Positions 17,180 to 27,412 are shown, numbered from the stretch's first letter. The stretch is DNA of 64,000 nt from Nocardia goodfellowii (GCF_017875645.1 NZ_JAGGMR010000001.1:434001-498000); one strand, 5' to 3'. A program made the numbers and translations. Notes: generated from the sequence alone by a model not told the origin.

Positions 17180-17510
17180 GATCCCCTCAATTTCATAAAA
17201 GGTTGCGCAATTTTGCATGCGTCAAGTAACGGCGGCGCCCCTTACCTTCGGCCCGTCGTACCTGTTCGAACTGCGGATTTCGTGTATCGCCACTATAAGT
17301 AGATGTATACGTATAACGCAAGACCGAACGGCGGCTTCATTCATGGGATTAATCGCTGGCATGCCGCCCAGGCCGTGCCAACCTGACGGTGCTAGTCGGC
17401 ACGGGGCAGCCATGACCTCGGCAGCAGCGTCGCCGGAATCGCGATCGATCCGTCCGGCGGGTCACTCCGCCGGTCTAGCGCACATCCCGGCCGCCGGGCA
17501 CAGTGGAGGT
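17180..17510. promoter_or_regulatory. Intergenic region with palindrome TATACGTATA
   Basis: This 331-base divergent region separates the EXLDI-MMPL operon from the phosphatase gene and holds no gene I can support. At 17306-17315 it contains the perfect palindrome TATACGTATA within an unusually AT-rich patch (17291-17316), a likely operator or promoter core for one of the flanking units. The rest shows nothing distinct. Confidence 0.45.
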
Positions 17511-18320
17511 ATGGCGGTCGCGAGCGGGTCCCGGATTGATCGAGAGACGTTGCGAGAGCATTTGGTCCGCACCAGGATCGCCGGTGAGGTGGCCACTTCG
17601 CGTGAGGCCAATCTGGCGAACTTCCGGCTCATGGTCGCTCGCGACCCTCGCTATCAGTTCGGGTTGCGCCTGCGCGAGTGGACCTTCGAGGAAACCCTCG
17701 CCACGATGGCCCGCCTCTGCGGCGTCAACCCCGACCCCGCGCACGTCCACGGTGTCGACACCATCGACCCCGATCGCACCATCGACGCACTCGACGCCAT
17801 GGCCGAGCGGATCGCGCACGCCGCCCGCCACCGGTCCACCGTCCTATTCGCCACCGGTCATCCCGCCACCCTGATGGGCGTCTACCGCGCCGTCGCCGAC
17901 AAACTCCTGGCCGCGGGCTGCACGATCCCCACCCCCGCCGAGAACTGGAGCTACGCCTCCTCCACCGACGGCCTCAAATACCGCGAAATCACCTACACCT
18001 CGGGGGTGGCCGCGCTGGTCAGCAAGGCCGGGGAATATCGCCACACCCACGACCCCCAGCCCATGCAGGCCATACTCACCGAACTGCGCGGCACCGGCAC
18101 CTGGCCCGCCCTGGTGATGGCCGACCACGGGTGGGCGGGGGCCGCCGGTGAGGCCGGCATCGAAACCGTCGGCTTCGCCGACTGCAACGATCCGGCACTC
18201 TTCGTCGGCCAAGCCGAAGGGAAGATCGCGGTCACCGTCCCGCTCGACGACGGCATCTCCCCCACCCACTACCGCCCGCTCATCGCCTACCTCTTGGCCC
18301 GCGCCGGTTTAGCGGACTGA
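17511..18320 (+). CDS. Putative phosphatase of an actinobacterial family
   Basis: The 269-residue protein starts at ATG 17511; the open frame continues upstream but that part is Arg/Pro/Ala-rich and not protein-like. Characteristic segments are LREHLVRTRIAGEVATSREANL, PRYQFGLRLREWTFEETLATMA, VDTIDPDRTIDAL, and VLFATGHPATLMGVYRA near residue 108. This combination is annotated as 'phosphatase' in actinobacteria, but I cannot point to a proven catalytic motif. HGWAGAAGEAGIETVGFADCNDPAL near 205-230 may form the active-site end. It is probably cytoplasmic, with no signal peptide. Confidence 0.65.
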   Translation: MAVASGSRIDRETLREHLVRTRIAGEVATSREANLANFRLMVARDPRYQFGLRLREWTFEETLATMARLCGVNPDPAHVHGVDTIDPDRTIDALDAMAERIAHAARHRSTVLFATGHPATLMGVYRAVADKLLAAGCTIPTPAENWSYASSTDGLKYREITYTSGVAALVSKAGEYRHTHDPQPMQAILTELRGTGTWPALVMADHGWAGAAGEAGIETVGFADCNDPALFVGQAEGKIAVTVPLDDGISPTHYRPLIAYLLARAGLAD

Positions 18321-18453
18321 GTCCAGCGGGCGGCATGTCGCTCGGCACGCTGTCTCCCCGCCCGGCGCGGGCAGCGGTGTGTGGCAGGCTGGTGGCGGAC
18401 AGTGTTCAGGTTGCGGCCAACTGGAAGTCGGACTGGGACGGTAGGCATCGCTG

Positions 18454-20013
18454 GTGAGAATCTGCCGTAGAACCCGTGGCGCACTCGTCGCCGTCGCCGT
18501 AAGTGCCCTGGCCGTGAGTTGTTCGTCCGAGCCGGCCGCCGACTTCACCGCCACCAAGGACCAGCCCTTGGTGATCAGCCTGGACGAGTTGCTGGCCGAG
18601 ACCGGGGGAACCGCGGCGGTCGCCATCGCCAATCCGCGGCACGGGACCATTACCCGGCGGACCGACGGCGCGGTGGTGTACACACCGGCTGCCGGATACA
18701 CCGGACCGGACAGCCTCGAGGTCACCACGACCGACGCGGTCCGGCTGTACACCACCGATATCCAGCCGCTCGGTGAGTTCGGCGGCGTGACCGTACAAGG
18801 CAGCGCTTACGGTTCCGCGCTGGTACCGGTACCAGGATCCACCGACGAGTTCTACGGGCTCACCGATCGCGGACCAAACGTGGACGGCAAAGCAAAGAAC
18901 GAAAAGCTCGCCGTGCTACCGGATTTCACCCCGCAGATCGCCAAGTTCAAGCTGATCGGCAACAAGGCCGTGGTGCAGTCGACCGTCCTGCTGCGCGATC
19001 CGGCCGGGCGCCCCTTCAACGGGCTCGTGGACGTGTCCGCCGACACCGGCGAGACCATGAAGGACCTCGACGGGAACGTGCTCGCACCGAGCGATCACGG
19101 AATCGACAGCGAGGGGCTGGTGGCGCTCGCCGACGGAACCTTCTGGGTCTCCGATGAATACGGCCCGTTCCTGGTGCATTTCGATGCCGCGGGCACCGAG
19201 TTGGAGCGGCTCGCACCGGGACGAGGTTTGCCGGACGAACTGCGGTTACGGACGCCCAACCAGGGCATGGAGGGCCTCACCGTCACGCCCGACGGGAGCA
19301 CGCTGGTGGGCATCGTCCAAAGTGGTTTGACGACAGCCGGTTCCACCGCGCCCCGGGAAGTTCCGATGACCCGCATCGTCACCGTGAACCTGAAAACCAA
19401 GGCAGTCAAGGAATTCGTGTACCCGCTGGAGAATCCGAAGGACAAACTCGGCGTCTCCGAGATCACCGCGCTGTCGGACTCCACTTTCCTCGTCGACGAG
19501 CGCGATGGCGGCAAAGCGCCCAACGCGAACAAGAAGCTGTGGACCATCGATATCGCCGATGCCACGGACATCGGCCCCCAATCCACTGTCGTGGGCGCAC
19601 AATACGATCCGCGGCAAGGATTGCAGATTGACGGCAAGCCCCTGGAAACCTGGGTCGGCACAGTCCCCACCGCCGACGCCGTCGCCGCCTTACGGAAAGC
19701 CGGAATCACCCCGGTCACCAAGAAACTCACCCTCGACCTCGGTACCCTGGTCGACTCCCTGAGCCCGCACGGCGCCTTCTTCGCCCACGACAAGATCGAA
19801 GGCTTGGCCACCACCGACGCCGGAAAAACCCTCTACATCGCCAATGACAGCGACTTCGGCCTGGAAGGCTCCAAAGGCGACCACCCGCCCTACGCCCTGA
19901 AACCGAAGACCATGCCCAACGGAGCCCAGGACTCCGGCGAAATCCTCGCCGTCGACACCACCCGCCTCCCCGCCGGAACCGAAACCAAAACGATCCATCT
20001 CACCGTGAATTGA
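18454..20013 (+). CDS. Secreted lipoprotein with phytase-like esterase domain
   Basis: The 519-residue product begins at GTG 18454 with a lipoprotein signal peptide; the lipobox AVSC places the lipidated Cys at residue 23. Residues about 30-90 form a short Ig/cadherin-like module (NPRHGTITRRTDGAVVYTP, AGYTGPDSLEV). The rest is the 'esterase-like activity of phytase' domain (pfam13449 type): GLTDRGPNVDGK, GIDSEGLVALADGTFWVSDEYGPFLVHFD and LTVTPDGSTLVGIVQSGL, a beta-propeller with conserved acidic residues. Members are thought to hydrolyse phosphoesters outside the membrane. No operon partner is visible. Confidence 0.8.
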   Translation: MRICRRTRGALVAVAVSALAVSCSSEPAADFTATKDQPLVISLDELLAETGGTAAVAIANPRHGTITRRTDGAVVYTPAAGYTGPDSLEVTTTDAVRLYTTDIQPLGEFGGVTVQGSAYGSALVPVPGSTDEFYGLTDRGPNVDGKAKNEKLAVLPDFTPQIAKFKLIGNKAVVQSTVLLRDPAGRPFNGLVDVSADTGETMKDLDGNVLAPSDHGIDSEGLVALADGTFWVSDEYGPFLVHFDAAGTELERLAPGRGLPDELRLRTPNQGMEGLTVTPDGSTLVGIVQSGLTTAGSTAPREVPMTRIVTVNLKTKAVKEFVYPLENPKDKLGVSEITALSDSTFLVDERDGGKAPNANKKLWTIDIADATDIGPQSTVVGAQYDPRQGLQIDGKPLETWVGTVPTADAVAALRKAGITPVTKKLTLDLGTLVDSLSPHGAFFAHDKIEGLATTDAGKTLYIANDSDFGLEGSKGDHPPYALKPKTMPNGAQDSGEILAVDTTRLPAGTETKTIHLTVN

Positions 20014-20055
20014 GCAGCGCCAGAAGGGCTTTGGTGACGGCCGGACGCGTCGGGA

Positions 20056-20616
20056 TCAGTTCGAGGCAAGTGCGCGGAGGGCGAGTTCCACCTGGTGTGC
20101 GAGCGCGCTCCGCTCGCTGTCCGGCATCAACTGCGCGATGCGGATCAGGCCGAGTAGCTGATAGGCGACGTCGGTCGCAGTCACATCCGGCGCGAGGGTC
20201 CGGTCGATGTAGGCGCGGTCGACAGCTTGCTGCCCGACCGACGTGAGGTGGGCGAGGCAGCGCTCGAGGTCTGCGTCCGACGGGGCGCCGCCTGCCAATA
20301 CCTCGGTCATCGCCTTGTTGGCGGCCAGACCGGTGAGCGTGGTAGTGAAGAATTCGCGGAGGCCGTCGAGCGCGGTTTTCCCGGCGGGCAGCGCGGCTTG
20401 CGCGAGCGCGGCGAGATCGGTACCGGTCACCGCCTGAACAAGGTGTTCGCGGGTGGGGAAATGCCGGTAGAGGGTGCCGATGCCGACGCCGGCAGCCGCG
20501 GCGACCGCCCGCATATCCACAGCCATACCGGACTGCCGGAAAGCCTCGCTCGCCGCGGCGAGAATGCGTTCTCTGTTGGCGACAGCGTCTCGCCGTTGCT
20601 TGTGGTCCGGTGCCAT
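20056..20616 (-). CDS. TetR-family transcriptional repressor
   Basis: The 186-residue regulator starts at ATG 20616 (the frame stays open nine codons further to 20643, which would overlap an operator). The DNA-binding domain is residues about 8-55: RERILAAASEAFRQSG, VDMRAVAAAAGVGIGTLYRHFPTREHL. The ligand-binding domain follows, with no clear clue to its ligand. It diverges from a short-chain dehydrogenase-like gene; the 91 bases between them contain two near-identical palindromes, one next to each start, which fits autoregulation plus control of the neighbour. Confidence 0.9.
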   Translation of the reverse strand: MAPDHKQRRDAVANRERILAAASEAFRQSGMAVDMRAVAAAAGVGIGTLYRHFPTREHLVQAVTGTDLAALAQAALPAGKTALDGLREFFTTTLTGLAANKAMTEVLAGGAPSDADLERCLAHLTSVGQQAVDRAYIDRTLAPDVTATDVAYQLLGLIRIAQLMPDSERSALAHQVELALRALASN

Positions 20617-20635
20617 TCCGCCATCATAGCCGAAT

Positions 20636-20685
20636 CGGAACACGCGTTCCGCTTGGTGCTACGCTGTAACGGAACACACGTTCCG
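20636..20685. promoter_or_regulatory. Paired TetR operators CGGAAC-N4-GTTCCG
   Basis: Two 16-bp inverted repeats with identical half-sites occur at 20636-20651 and 20670-20685 (CGGAACACGCGTTCCG and CGGAACACACGTTCCG), 34 bases apart. The first is 20 bases upstream of the tetR start and the second 22 bases upstream of the divergent SDR start. Confidence 0.8.
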
Positions 20686-20707
20686 CTGCAGGAAGGCACA
20701 GGCAACG

Positions 20708-21523
20708 ATGCACACGATCGTGATCACAGGCGGCACCGACGGCATAGGGGCGGCGCTGGCCCGGCACTACCTCGCAGCCGGAAGCCACGTCACGGTGATC
20801 GGCAGGAACCGCGACAAGTTCGATGCGCTGGTTGCCGACGCGGATCCGTCGGCGGTGGCGCGGGCCGAGTTCCTCGCAGCCGACCTGTCCCTGGTCGCCG
20901 ACAGCCGCCGCGTCGTCGATCACCTTCGGACCCAACATCAGCACATCGACGCGCTGGTGCTGGCCGCCTCCTTCATCCGGCAGCGCCGACACACCACAGC
21001 CGAGGGACACGAGGCGTCATGGGCGCTGTTCTTCCTCAGTAAATACCTATTCGTCACCGAGCTCGCCCCGCTGCTGCGCGCTGCCGAACGGCCGGTGATC
21101 GTGAACATCGCCGTCCCCGGCGCACGAGCCGACGCCATGCACTTCGAGGACCTGGAAATGATTCAGGGCTTCACCTTCAAGCGGTCCAACGCCCAGCAGC
21201 GTCGCGCCAACGAACTCCTCGGCATCCGCGCCACCGACGACAACCCCGATCTCGCCTACCTCACCTGGGGACCGGCCCGGCTCGTGCGCTCCAGCTTCGC
21301 GGGCGAGGTCGGCAAGGGTATGCGCCTCACCGCCACCGTGCTCGGCCGTCTGCTGGGCCAGCGCCCGGAAGCCGCCATCCAGCCGATCATCCGCTTCATC
21401 GACAACCCGAACCCCGGACGCGCCGCCTACCGCGGTGCAACAGAGTGCGCACTCACTGTCGGCGACCACGACGAGGAAGACGCCACGCGCCTGGCCGCGG
21501 CGGTCGCGGAAAGCCTGAGCTGA
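20708..21523 (+). CDS. SDR-fold protein with degenerate catalytic residues
   Basis: The 271-residue protein starts at ATG 20708 after AGGAAGG. The N-terminal TGGTDGIGAALA is the dinucleotide-binding loop of classical short-chain dehydrogenases, followed by GRNRDKFDAL (likely NADP preference) and IDALVLAAS (in place of NNAG). The catalytic Ser/Tyr/Lys set is not intact: the region of the Ser reads NIAVPGA, and the YxxxK position aligns with NAQQR. It may bind a cofactor without normal dehydrogenase activity or use other residues. The TetR gene diverges from it and probably represses it through the operator 22 bases upstream. Confidence 0.8.
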   Translation: MHTIVITGGTDGIGAALARHYLAAGSHVTVIGRNRDKFDALVADADPSAVARAEFLAADLSLVADSRRVVDHLRTQHQHIDALVLAASFIRQRRHTTAEGHEASWALFFLSKYLFVTELAPLLRAAERPVIVNIAVPGARADAMHFEDLEMIQGFTFKRSNAQQRRANELLGIRATDDNPDLAYLTWGPARLVRSSFAGEVGKGMRLTATVLGRLLGQRPEAAIQPIIRFIDNPNPGRAAYRGATECALTVGDHDEEDATRLAAAVAESLS

Positions 21524-21542
21524 CCCATCGGCACATTCGGCC

Positions 21543-21576
21543 ATCCCGGAAACGACGGAGGCCCGCTTCCCAGACG
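21543..21576. repeat. Left copy of 34-bp direct repeat flanking vapBC
   Basis: These 34 bases match 22366-22399 at 30 positions without gaps. The copy includes one terminator arm (GGCCCGCTTCCC) but the complementary arm is missing; other sequence follows directly. Confidence 0.7.
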
Positions 21577-21641
21577 CAAAAGGACTGCTCGGAGTGCCAC
21601 ACCAGCATCGACGATTCCAGCCGGTCGGCCGATAAGAGCAT

Positions 21642-22082
21642 TCAGGACGGACTGTCGTCAGGCAGGAGCCTGAAGGCCGGATACCTGTTCAACGGGCGCA
21701 ACACCCTGAAATCGCGACGATCCAAGGTGAGGACGGCGTCGGTGTCGTACTCGTCCGCGAGGGTGACACAGACAGCGTCCACCAAGTCCAGGTTCAACCC
21801 GTCATAGGTGGACCGGACAGCGAGCGCCGTCTTCAGCTGCATCGCATCCATATTCGCCAGCACGATTCGAGTCGCTGCGACCCGATCCGCGAGCAGCCCG
21901 AGAATTCCGTCGGCCGCCTTGCGGCCTGCACGGATGCTTGCGACGTGATGGACTTCCGTCAGCGCCAGCGGGCTGACAACCAAGGCGCTCGCCGCGTCCG
22001 CCGCTCGCCGTGCGGCGAAGTGCTCTGGTTCCGAACGGTTGAACAGTGCGAGCAGACCGGAGGTATCGGCGACCACGATCAT
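21642..22082 (-). CDS. vapC: VapC-type PIN-domain toxin
   Basis: The 146-residue PIN protein has the conserved acidic residues of VapC ribonucleases: Asp near 6 in VADTSGLLALF, Glu in LTEVHHVA near 43, and Asp residues in LDLVDAVCVTLADEYDTDAVLTLDRRDF near 99-125. VapC toxins cut tRNA or rRNA and are neutralised by the cognate antitoxin. Its start overlaps the antitoxin stop by four bases (22079-22082), the standard coupled order with antitoxin first. The pair lies between two 34-bp direct repeats. Confidence 0.85.
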   Translation of the reverse strand: MIVVADTSGLLALFNRSEPEHFAARRAADAASALVVSPLALTEVHHVASIRAGRKAADGILGLLADRVAATRIVLANMDAMQLKTALAVRSTYDGLNLDLVDAVCVTLADEYDTDAVLTLDRRDFRVLRPLNRYPAFRLLPDDSPS

Positions 22083-22303
22083 GCGGAGCGATTCATCGCA
22101 TCGTGAATCTCGTCCTTGCCGATCGGACCACCAAGGTCGAAGGTGTCTTCATCGGTCAACAACGGCTCGTCCCATTGACGATGCCGCATCAAGTACAGGC
22201 GGACTGCATCGCGGGTGATTTCGTGTTTCGAGCGCCCTTCGGCGTCGGCCTGCGCGGTGAGCGCCGCCTCTTCATCTTCAGGAAGCCGCATCGTCCATGC
22301 CAT
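22079..22303 (-). CDS. vapB: VapB-type ribbon-helix-helix antitoxin
   Basis: The 74-residue protein has an N-terminal ribbon-helix-helix DNA-binding region (MRLPEDEEAALTAQADAEGRSKHEITRDAVRLYL) and an acidic C-terminal tail (LLTDEDTFDLGGPIGKDEI) of the kind that fills the PIN toxin active site. It precedes and overlaps vapC, so it is probably both antitoxin and operon repressor. Confidence 0.8.
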   Translation of the reverse strand: MAWTMRLPEDEEAALTAQADAEGRSKHEITRDAVRLYLMRHRQWDEPLLTDEDTFDLGGPIGKDEIHDAMNRSA

Positions 22304-22365
22304 AGCTTCATGATACCTACCGTGATACCGCTCCTAGAAGTGAGCTCCGAAAGTTTCTAATCCTT

Positions 22366-22399
22366 ATCCCCGATACGACAAAGGCCCGCTTCCCAGACG
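22366..22399. repeat. Right copy of 34-bp direct repeat flanking vapBC
   Basis: This copy matches 21543-21576 at 30 of 34 positions. Here the terminator is complete: the second arm follows immediately. Confidence 0.7.
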
Positions 22400-22412
22400 G
22401 GAAGCGGGCCTT
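22381..22412 (-). terminator. Terminator of the S10 ribosomal operon
   Basis: A perfect 14-bp stem (AAGGCCCGCTTCCC, arms 22381-22394 and 22399-22412) with a 4-base AGAC loop lies 31 bases after the rpsQ stop on the minus strand. Confidence 0.85.
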
Positions 22413-22443
22413 CGAGTATCGACTTGTCAGCCGAGGAGGAGCC

Positions 22444-22716
22444 TTACTTGGCCTTCTCCAGGACCTCGACCAGACGCCAGCGCTTGGTGGCCGACAGCGG
22501 GCGGGTCTCCATCAGCTGAACGCGGTCGCCGATAGCGGCGATCTCGTTCTCGTCATGCGCCTTCACCTTGGAGGTGGTGCGAATGATCTTGCCGTAGAGA
22601 GCGTGCCGGTGCCGGTCTTCCAGCTCGACGACGATCGTCTTGTTCATCTTGTCGGAGACAACGTAGCCGCTGCGAACCTTGCGGCTGTTGCGCTGCCCCT
22701 CAATCTTCTCGCTCAT
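22444..22716 (-). CDS. rpsQ: 30S ribosomal protein S17
   Basis: The 90-residue protein binds 16S rRNA early in small-subunit assembly. The conserved block [40 protein letters not shown] is diagnostic (residues about 18-57), followed by [18 protein letters not shown]. Its start overlaps the rpmC stop by four bases. It is the last gene of the S10 operon and is followed by a strong terminator. Confidence 0.97.
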   Translation of the reverse strand: MSEKIEGQRNSRKVRSGYVVSDKMNKTIVVELEDRHRHALYGKIIRTTSKVKAHDENEIAAIGDRVQLMETRPLSATKRWRLVEVLEKAK

Positions 22717-22952
22717 GCCGCATCTCCCTTGCCAGCGGGTGCCGTGGCCAGGCCGAGCTCGCGCTCACGCATGACCGTGTAGATGCGCGCGATCTCGTGA
22801 CGGACGACGCGCAGACGACGGTTGTTGTCGAGCTGACCCGTCGCCATCTGGAAGCGCAGGTTGAACAGCTCTTCCTTCGACTCGCGCAGGCGGGAAACGA
22901 GTTCCTCTTCGGTGAGCTCGCGGAGCTCTGCGGCTGGTGTACCGGTTGCCAT
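22713..22952 (-). CDS. rpmC: 50S ribosomal protein L29
   Basis: ATG 22952 shares a base with the rplP stop (TGATG), so the two are coupled. The 79-residue product has the L29 helices: [60 protein letters not shown]29 sits at the polypeptide exit of the large subunit. A longer frame to 22985 is not needed. Confidence 0.97.
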   Translation of the reverse strand: MATGTPAAELRELTEEELVSRLRESKEELFNLRFQMATGQLDNNRRLRVVRHEIARIYTVMRERELGLATAPAGKGDAA

Positions 22953-23368
22953 CAGAACTGCTCCTCCCTGGTCACGATCCTGCACTTCATGGGGAGCTTG
23001 TGCATCGCGCGGCGCAGGGCCTCACGAGCGGTCTCCTCGTTGGGGTACGACATTTCGAACATCACGCGACCGGGCTTGACGTTCGCGACCCACCACTCCG
23101 GCGAACCCTTACCGGAACCCATGCGGGTTTCGGCCGGCTTCTTGGTCAGCGGGCGATCCGGGTAGATGTTGATCCAGATCTTGCCGCCACGCTTGATGTG
23201 GCGGGTCATCGCGATACGAGCCGACTCGATCTGTCGGTTGGTCACGTAAGCCGGCTCCAGCGCCTGGATACCGAACTCACCGAACGCCACCGAAGTGCCG
23301 CCCTTTGCCATTCCGGAACGACCCGGGTGATGCTGCTTGCGGTGCTTGACCTTGCGAGGCATCAGCAT
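22952..23368 (-). CDS. rplP: 50S ribosomal protein L16
   Basis: The start [17 protein letters not shown] at ATG 23368 is the standard L16 N-terminus; the longer open frame upstream is Arg/Pro-rich and overlaps rpsC. The 138-residue length is exactly that of L16. [20 protein letters not shown] and [19 protein letters not shown] are conserved landmarks. L16 organises the A-site tRNA region of 23S rRNA. Only four bases separate it from rpsC. Confidence 0.97.
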   Translation of the reverse strand: MLMPRKVKHRKQHHPGRSGMAKGGTSVAFGEFGIQALEPAYVTNRQIESARIAMTRHIKRGGKIWINIYPDRPLTKKPAETRMGSGKGSPEWWVANVKPGRVMFEMSYPNEETAREALRRAMHKLPMKCRIVTREEQF

Positions 23369-23372
23369 GGCG

Positions 23373-24179
<807 letters not shown>

Positions 24180-24593
24180 TTACTTTGCCCCTCCCTTCCG
24201 GCGGTTGCGAGTTGCGCCACCGGCGGTGGGAACGCTCTCGACCTCGATGGTGATGTGGCTGGTGCGCTTGCGGATCCGGAACGCGCGACCCTGGGCCCGC
24301 GGCTGGAAACGCTTCATGGTCGCGCCCTCGTCGACATACGCCGTCGAGATGACCAGGGTGGCCGGGTTCAGGCCGAGGTTGTTCTCGGCGTTCGCCGCGG
24401 CACTGGCCACGACCTTGGCGACCGGCTCGCTCGCGGCTTGCGGCGCGAACTTCAGGATCGCCAGGGCGTCCTCGACTCGCTTGCCGCGGACCAGGTCCAC
24501 GACACGACGAGCCTTCATCGGGGTCACGCGAACGTGCTTGGCGGTCGCGCGCGCAGTCGGATTCTGAACCGTCGCTGTGCTGTTATCGCTCAT
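24180..24593 (-). CDS. rplV: 50S ribosomal protein L22
   Basis: The 137-residue protein shows [25 protein letters not shown] near its start and [26 protein letters not shown] near its end; the loop between reaches the exit tunnel in L22, where macrolide-resistance changes occur in other species. It overlaps rpsS by four bases. Confidence 0.97.
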   Translation of the reverse strand: MSDNSTATVQNPTARATAKHVRVTPMKARRVVDLVRGKRVEDALAILKFAPQAASEPVAKVVASAAANAENNLGLNPATLVISTAYVDEGATMKRFQPRAQGRAFRIRKRTSHITIEVESVPTAGGATRNRRKGGAK

Positions 24594-24871
24594 CGCCGCT
24601 TGCTCTTCCGGTCATCCTTGACGTGGGACTTGAACGTCCGAGTGGGCGCGAACTCGCCCAGCTTGTGCCCGACCATGTTGTCCGAGACGAACACCGGGAC
24701 GTGCTTGCGACCGTCGTGGACGGCGAAAGTGTGGCCGATGAAATCGGGGATGATGGTCGAACGACGGGACCAGGTCTTGATGACCTGCTTGGTGCCCTTC
24801 TCGTTCTGGACGTCCACCTTCGCGAGGAGGTGGTCGTCGACGAACGGGCCCTTCTTCAGGCTGCGTGGCAT
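24590..24871 (-). CDS. rpsS: 30S ribosomal protein S19
   Basis: The 93-residue protein begins [16 protein letters not shown] and contains [32 protein letters not shown] and [15 protein letters not shown], all diagnostic of S19, which contacts tRNA in the head of the small subunit. A 14-base gap with GGAGG separates it from rplB. Confidence 0.97.
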   Translation of the reverse strand: MPRSLKKGPFVDDHLLAKVDVQNEKGTKQVIKTWSRRSTIIPDFIGHTFAVHDGRKHVPVFVSDNMVGHKLGEFAPTRTFKSHVKDDRKSKRR

Positions 24872-24885
24872 TTCTTACCTCCTCC

Positions 24886-25722
24886 TTAGCGCTTCTTGCC
24901 GGTCTTACGACGGCGGACGATGAGCTTGTCGCTCGGGCGGTTGGGCTTGCGGGTGCGGCCTTCCGGCTGACCCCACGGCGAGACCGGGTGGCGACCACCG
25001 GAGGTCTTGCCTTCACCACCACCGTGCGGGTGGTCGACGGGGTTCATCACGACACCACGAACCGTGGGGCGACGGCCCTTCCAGCGCATACGGCCGGCCT
25101 TGCCCCAGTTGATGTTCGACTGCTCGGCATTGCCGACCTCGCCGACGGTGGCGCGGCAGCGCACGTCGACGCGGCGGATTTCACCGGAGGGCATACGCAG
25201 GGTCGCGTACGGGCCTTCCTTACCCAGCAGCTGGATGCTCATGCCGGCCGAGCGGGCCATCTTGGCCCCGCCGCCCGGACGCAGCTCCACCGCGTGGATG
25301 GTGGTACCGGTGGGGATGTTGCGCAGCGGCAGGTTGTTACCCGGCTTGATGTCGGCGGTGGGGCCGGACTCGATCGGGGTGCCCTGCGTCACGCCCTTGG
25401 GGGCGATGATGTAGCGCTTCTCGCCGTCCTTGTAGTGCAGCAGGGCGATGTTGGCGGTGCGGTTCGGGTCGTACTCGATGTGCGCGACCTTGGCCGGGAT
25501 GCCGTCCTTGTCCATCCGACGGAAGTCGATCAGACGGTAGGCACGCTTGTGGCCGCCACCGCGGTGACGAGTGGTGATACGGCCGTGCGCGTTACGGCCA
25601 CCCGTGCTGTGCAGCGGGCGGATCAGCGACTTCTCGGGGGTCGACCGGGTGATCTCGGCGAAATCCGAGACGGACGACCCGCGGCGGCCCGGGGTTGTCG
25701 GCTTGTATTTACGAATTGCCAT
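24886..25722 (-). CDS. rplB: 50S ribosomal protein L2
   Basis: The 278-residue protein has [18 protein letters not shown] at its start, [14 protein letters not shown], and [18 protein letters not shown] near 225-245, which contains the conserved His associated with the peptidyl-transferase centre. L2 is a core 23S rRNA-binding protein. Confidence 0.98.
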   Translation of the reverse strand: MAIRKYKPTTPGRRGSSVSDFAEITRSTPEKSLIRPLHSTGGRNAHGRITTRHRGGGHKRAYRLIDFRRMDKDGIPAKVAHIEYDPNRTANIALLHYKDGEKRYIIAPKGVTQGTPIESGPTADIKPGNNLPLRNIPTGTTIHAVELRPGGGAKMARSAGMSIQLLGKEGPYATLRMPSGEIRRVDVRCRATVGEVGNAEQSNINWGKAGRMRWKGRRPTVRGVVMNPVDHPHGGGEGKTSGGRHPVSPWGQPEGRTRKPNRPSDKLIVRRRKTGKKR

Positions 25723-25755
25723 GAGTTCTTCTCTACTTTCTGGATTCCCGAGCGC

Positions 25756-26061
25756 TTACGCGACCGGGCCTCCGAAGATCTCGATGGGCTTGCTGTCGGC
25801 CGAGATGGTCACGAGCGCGCGCTTGGTGTCCTTGCGCTTGCCGTAACCGAAGCGGGTCCGCTTGCGCTTGCCCTGACGGTTGGCGGTGTTGACGCTGGTC
25901 ACCTTCACACCGAAGACCTTCTCGACGGCGATCTTGATCTGCGTCTTGTTGGAGTCCGGGTGCACGATGAAGGTGTAGGTGCCTTCTTCGATCAGTCCGT
26001 AGGACTTCTCGGAGATGACCGGCGCCAACAGGATGTCGCGGGGGTCGGCGATGGTGCTCAC
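25756..26061 (-). CDS. rplW: 50S ribosomal protein L23
   Basis: GTG 26061 is chosen because the product then begins [20 protein letters not shown], as in other actinobacteria, and overlaps the rplD stop by four bases. The 101-residue length and [23 protein letters not shown] fit L23, which forms the docking site for trigger factor and SRP at the exit tunnel. Confidence 0.96.
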   Translation of the reverse strand: MSTIADPRDILLAPVISEKSYGLIEEGTYTFIVHPDSNKTQIKIAVEKVFGVKVTSVNTANRQGKRKRTRFGYGKRKDTKRALVTISADSKPIEIFGGPVA

Positions 26062-26747
26062 TTGCTCTCCTCCTGTGCGGCTTCGGCCGGGCCGTGCACG
26101 AAGGCGTTGAGAGCCTCGACGCTGAACACCACTTCGTCGCTGTTGAGCACGTCGTAGGTGTTGAGCTGGTCCGGAGCAATCGGCAGCACGTTTTCCAGGT
26201 TCGCCACGCTCTTCCACGCGGCAACGTCCTCGCGGCCCACGACAACCAGGAACTTCTTGCGATCCGAGAGCTCGGACAGGAAGGTCTTGGCGGTCTTGGT
26301 CGACGGGGCCTGCCCGGCAACCAGTTCGGTGATCACGTGGATCCGCTCGTTGCGCGCCCGATCGGAGAGGGCGCCACGCAGGGCGGCGGCCTTCATCTTC
26401 TTGGGGGTGCGCTGGCTGTAGTCGCGCGGCTGCGGGCCGTGCACGGTGCCACCGCCGACGAACTGCGGTGCACGGGTCGAACCCTGACGGGCGCGACCGG
26501 TGCCCTTCTGGCGGTACGGCTTCTTGCCGCCACCGGAAACCTCGCCACGAGTCTTCGTGGAGTGCGTGCCCTGACGCGCCGCAGCGAGCTGCGCGACGAC
26601 GACCTGGTGCATCAGCGAGATGTTCGCGGTCACGTCGAAGATCTCGGCGGGCAGATCAACGGTTCCGTTGGTCTTGCCGCCGATTTCCTTGACCGGCAGG
26701 GTGAGGCTTGCGGCCTTCTTCTCTGTGTTTACTGCGGAGCTGGTCAT
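26058..26747 (-). CDS. rplD: 50S ribosomal protein L4
   Basis: The 229-residue protein shows [39 protein letters not shown] in its extended loop (residues about 58-97), the part that lines the exit tunnel in L4. Its start overlaps the rplC stop by four bases. In some bacteria L4 represses its own operon; no leader structure was recognised here. Confidence 0.97.
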   Translation of the reverse strand: MTSSAVNTEKKAASLTLPVKEIGGKTNGTVDLPAEIFDVTANISLMHQVVVAQLAAARQGTHSTKTRGEVSGGGKKPYRQKGTGRARQGSTRAPQFVGGGTVHGPQPRDYSQRTPKKMKAAALRGALSDRARNERIHVITELVAGQAPSTKTAKTFLSELSDRKKFLVVVGREDVAAWKSVANLENVLPIAPDQLNTYDVLNSDEVVFSVEALNAFVHGPAEAAQEESK

Positions 26748-27412
26748 GCGTGTGCACCACCCTTCACGGCGCTCTTGATCACCACGACGTTGCCGCGACG
26801 ACCCGGGACAGCGCCCTTGATCAGCAGCAAGCCGTTTTCGGCATCCACCTTGTGAACCGAGAGGTTCTGGGTGGTGACGCGGTCATTGCCCATCCGGCCC
26901 GACATGCGCATGCCCTTGAACACGCGGCCGGGGGTGGCGCAACCACCGATGGAACCCGGGCGACGGTGCACAGCCTGCGCACCGTGCGAGGCGCCCTGAC
27001 CGGCGAAGCCGTGCCGCTTCATGGTGCCGGCGAAGCCCTTGCCCTTGCTGGTACCCGTGACGTCGACGTAGGTGCCCTCTTCGAAGACGTCGGCCGAAAG
27101 CTCCTGGCCGATCTCGAAGGTGGACGCATCGGCGACGCGGATCTCGGCAACGTGGCGGCGCGGGGTGACACCGGCCTTGGCGAACTGGCCGGCGACCGGC
27201 TTGTTCACCTTGCGCGGGTCGATGGCGCCGAAAGCGATCTGCACGGCGCTGTAGCCGTCGCGCTCCTCGGTGCGGATCTGGGTGACGACGTTCGGTCCGG
27301 CCTTGATGACGGTCACGGGGACGACGCGATTGTTCTCGTCGAACACCTGGGTCATACCGAGCTTGGTGCCCAGGATGCCGGCCGCAGGCCTGCTCTTGTT
27401 ATCAGTAGTCAT
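26744..27412 (-). CDS. rplC: 50S ribosomal protein L3
   Basis: ATG 27412 gives the usual start [20 protein letters not shown] and 222 residues. An in-frame GTG at 27430 overlaps the rpsJ stop and is an alternative that would add six residues. [27 protein letters not shown] is the conserved long loop reaching the peptidyl-transferase centre. Confidence 0.96.
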   Translation of the reverse strand: MTTDNKSRPAAGILGTKLGMTQVFDENNRVVPVTVIKAGPNVVTQIRTEERDGYSAVQIAFGAIDPRKVNKPVAGQFAKAGVTPRRHVAEIRVADASTFEIGQELSADVFEEGTYVDVTGTSKGKGFAGTMKRHGFAGQGASHGAQAVHRRPGSIGGCATPGRVFKGMRMSGRMGNDRVTTQNLSVHKVDAENGLLLIKGAVPGRRGNVVVIKSAVKGGAHA

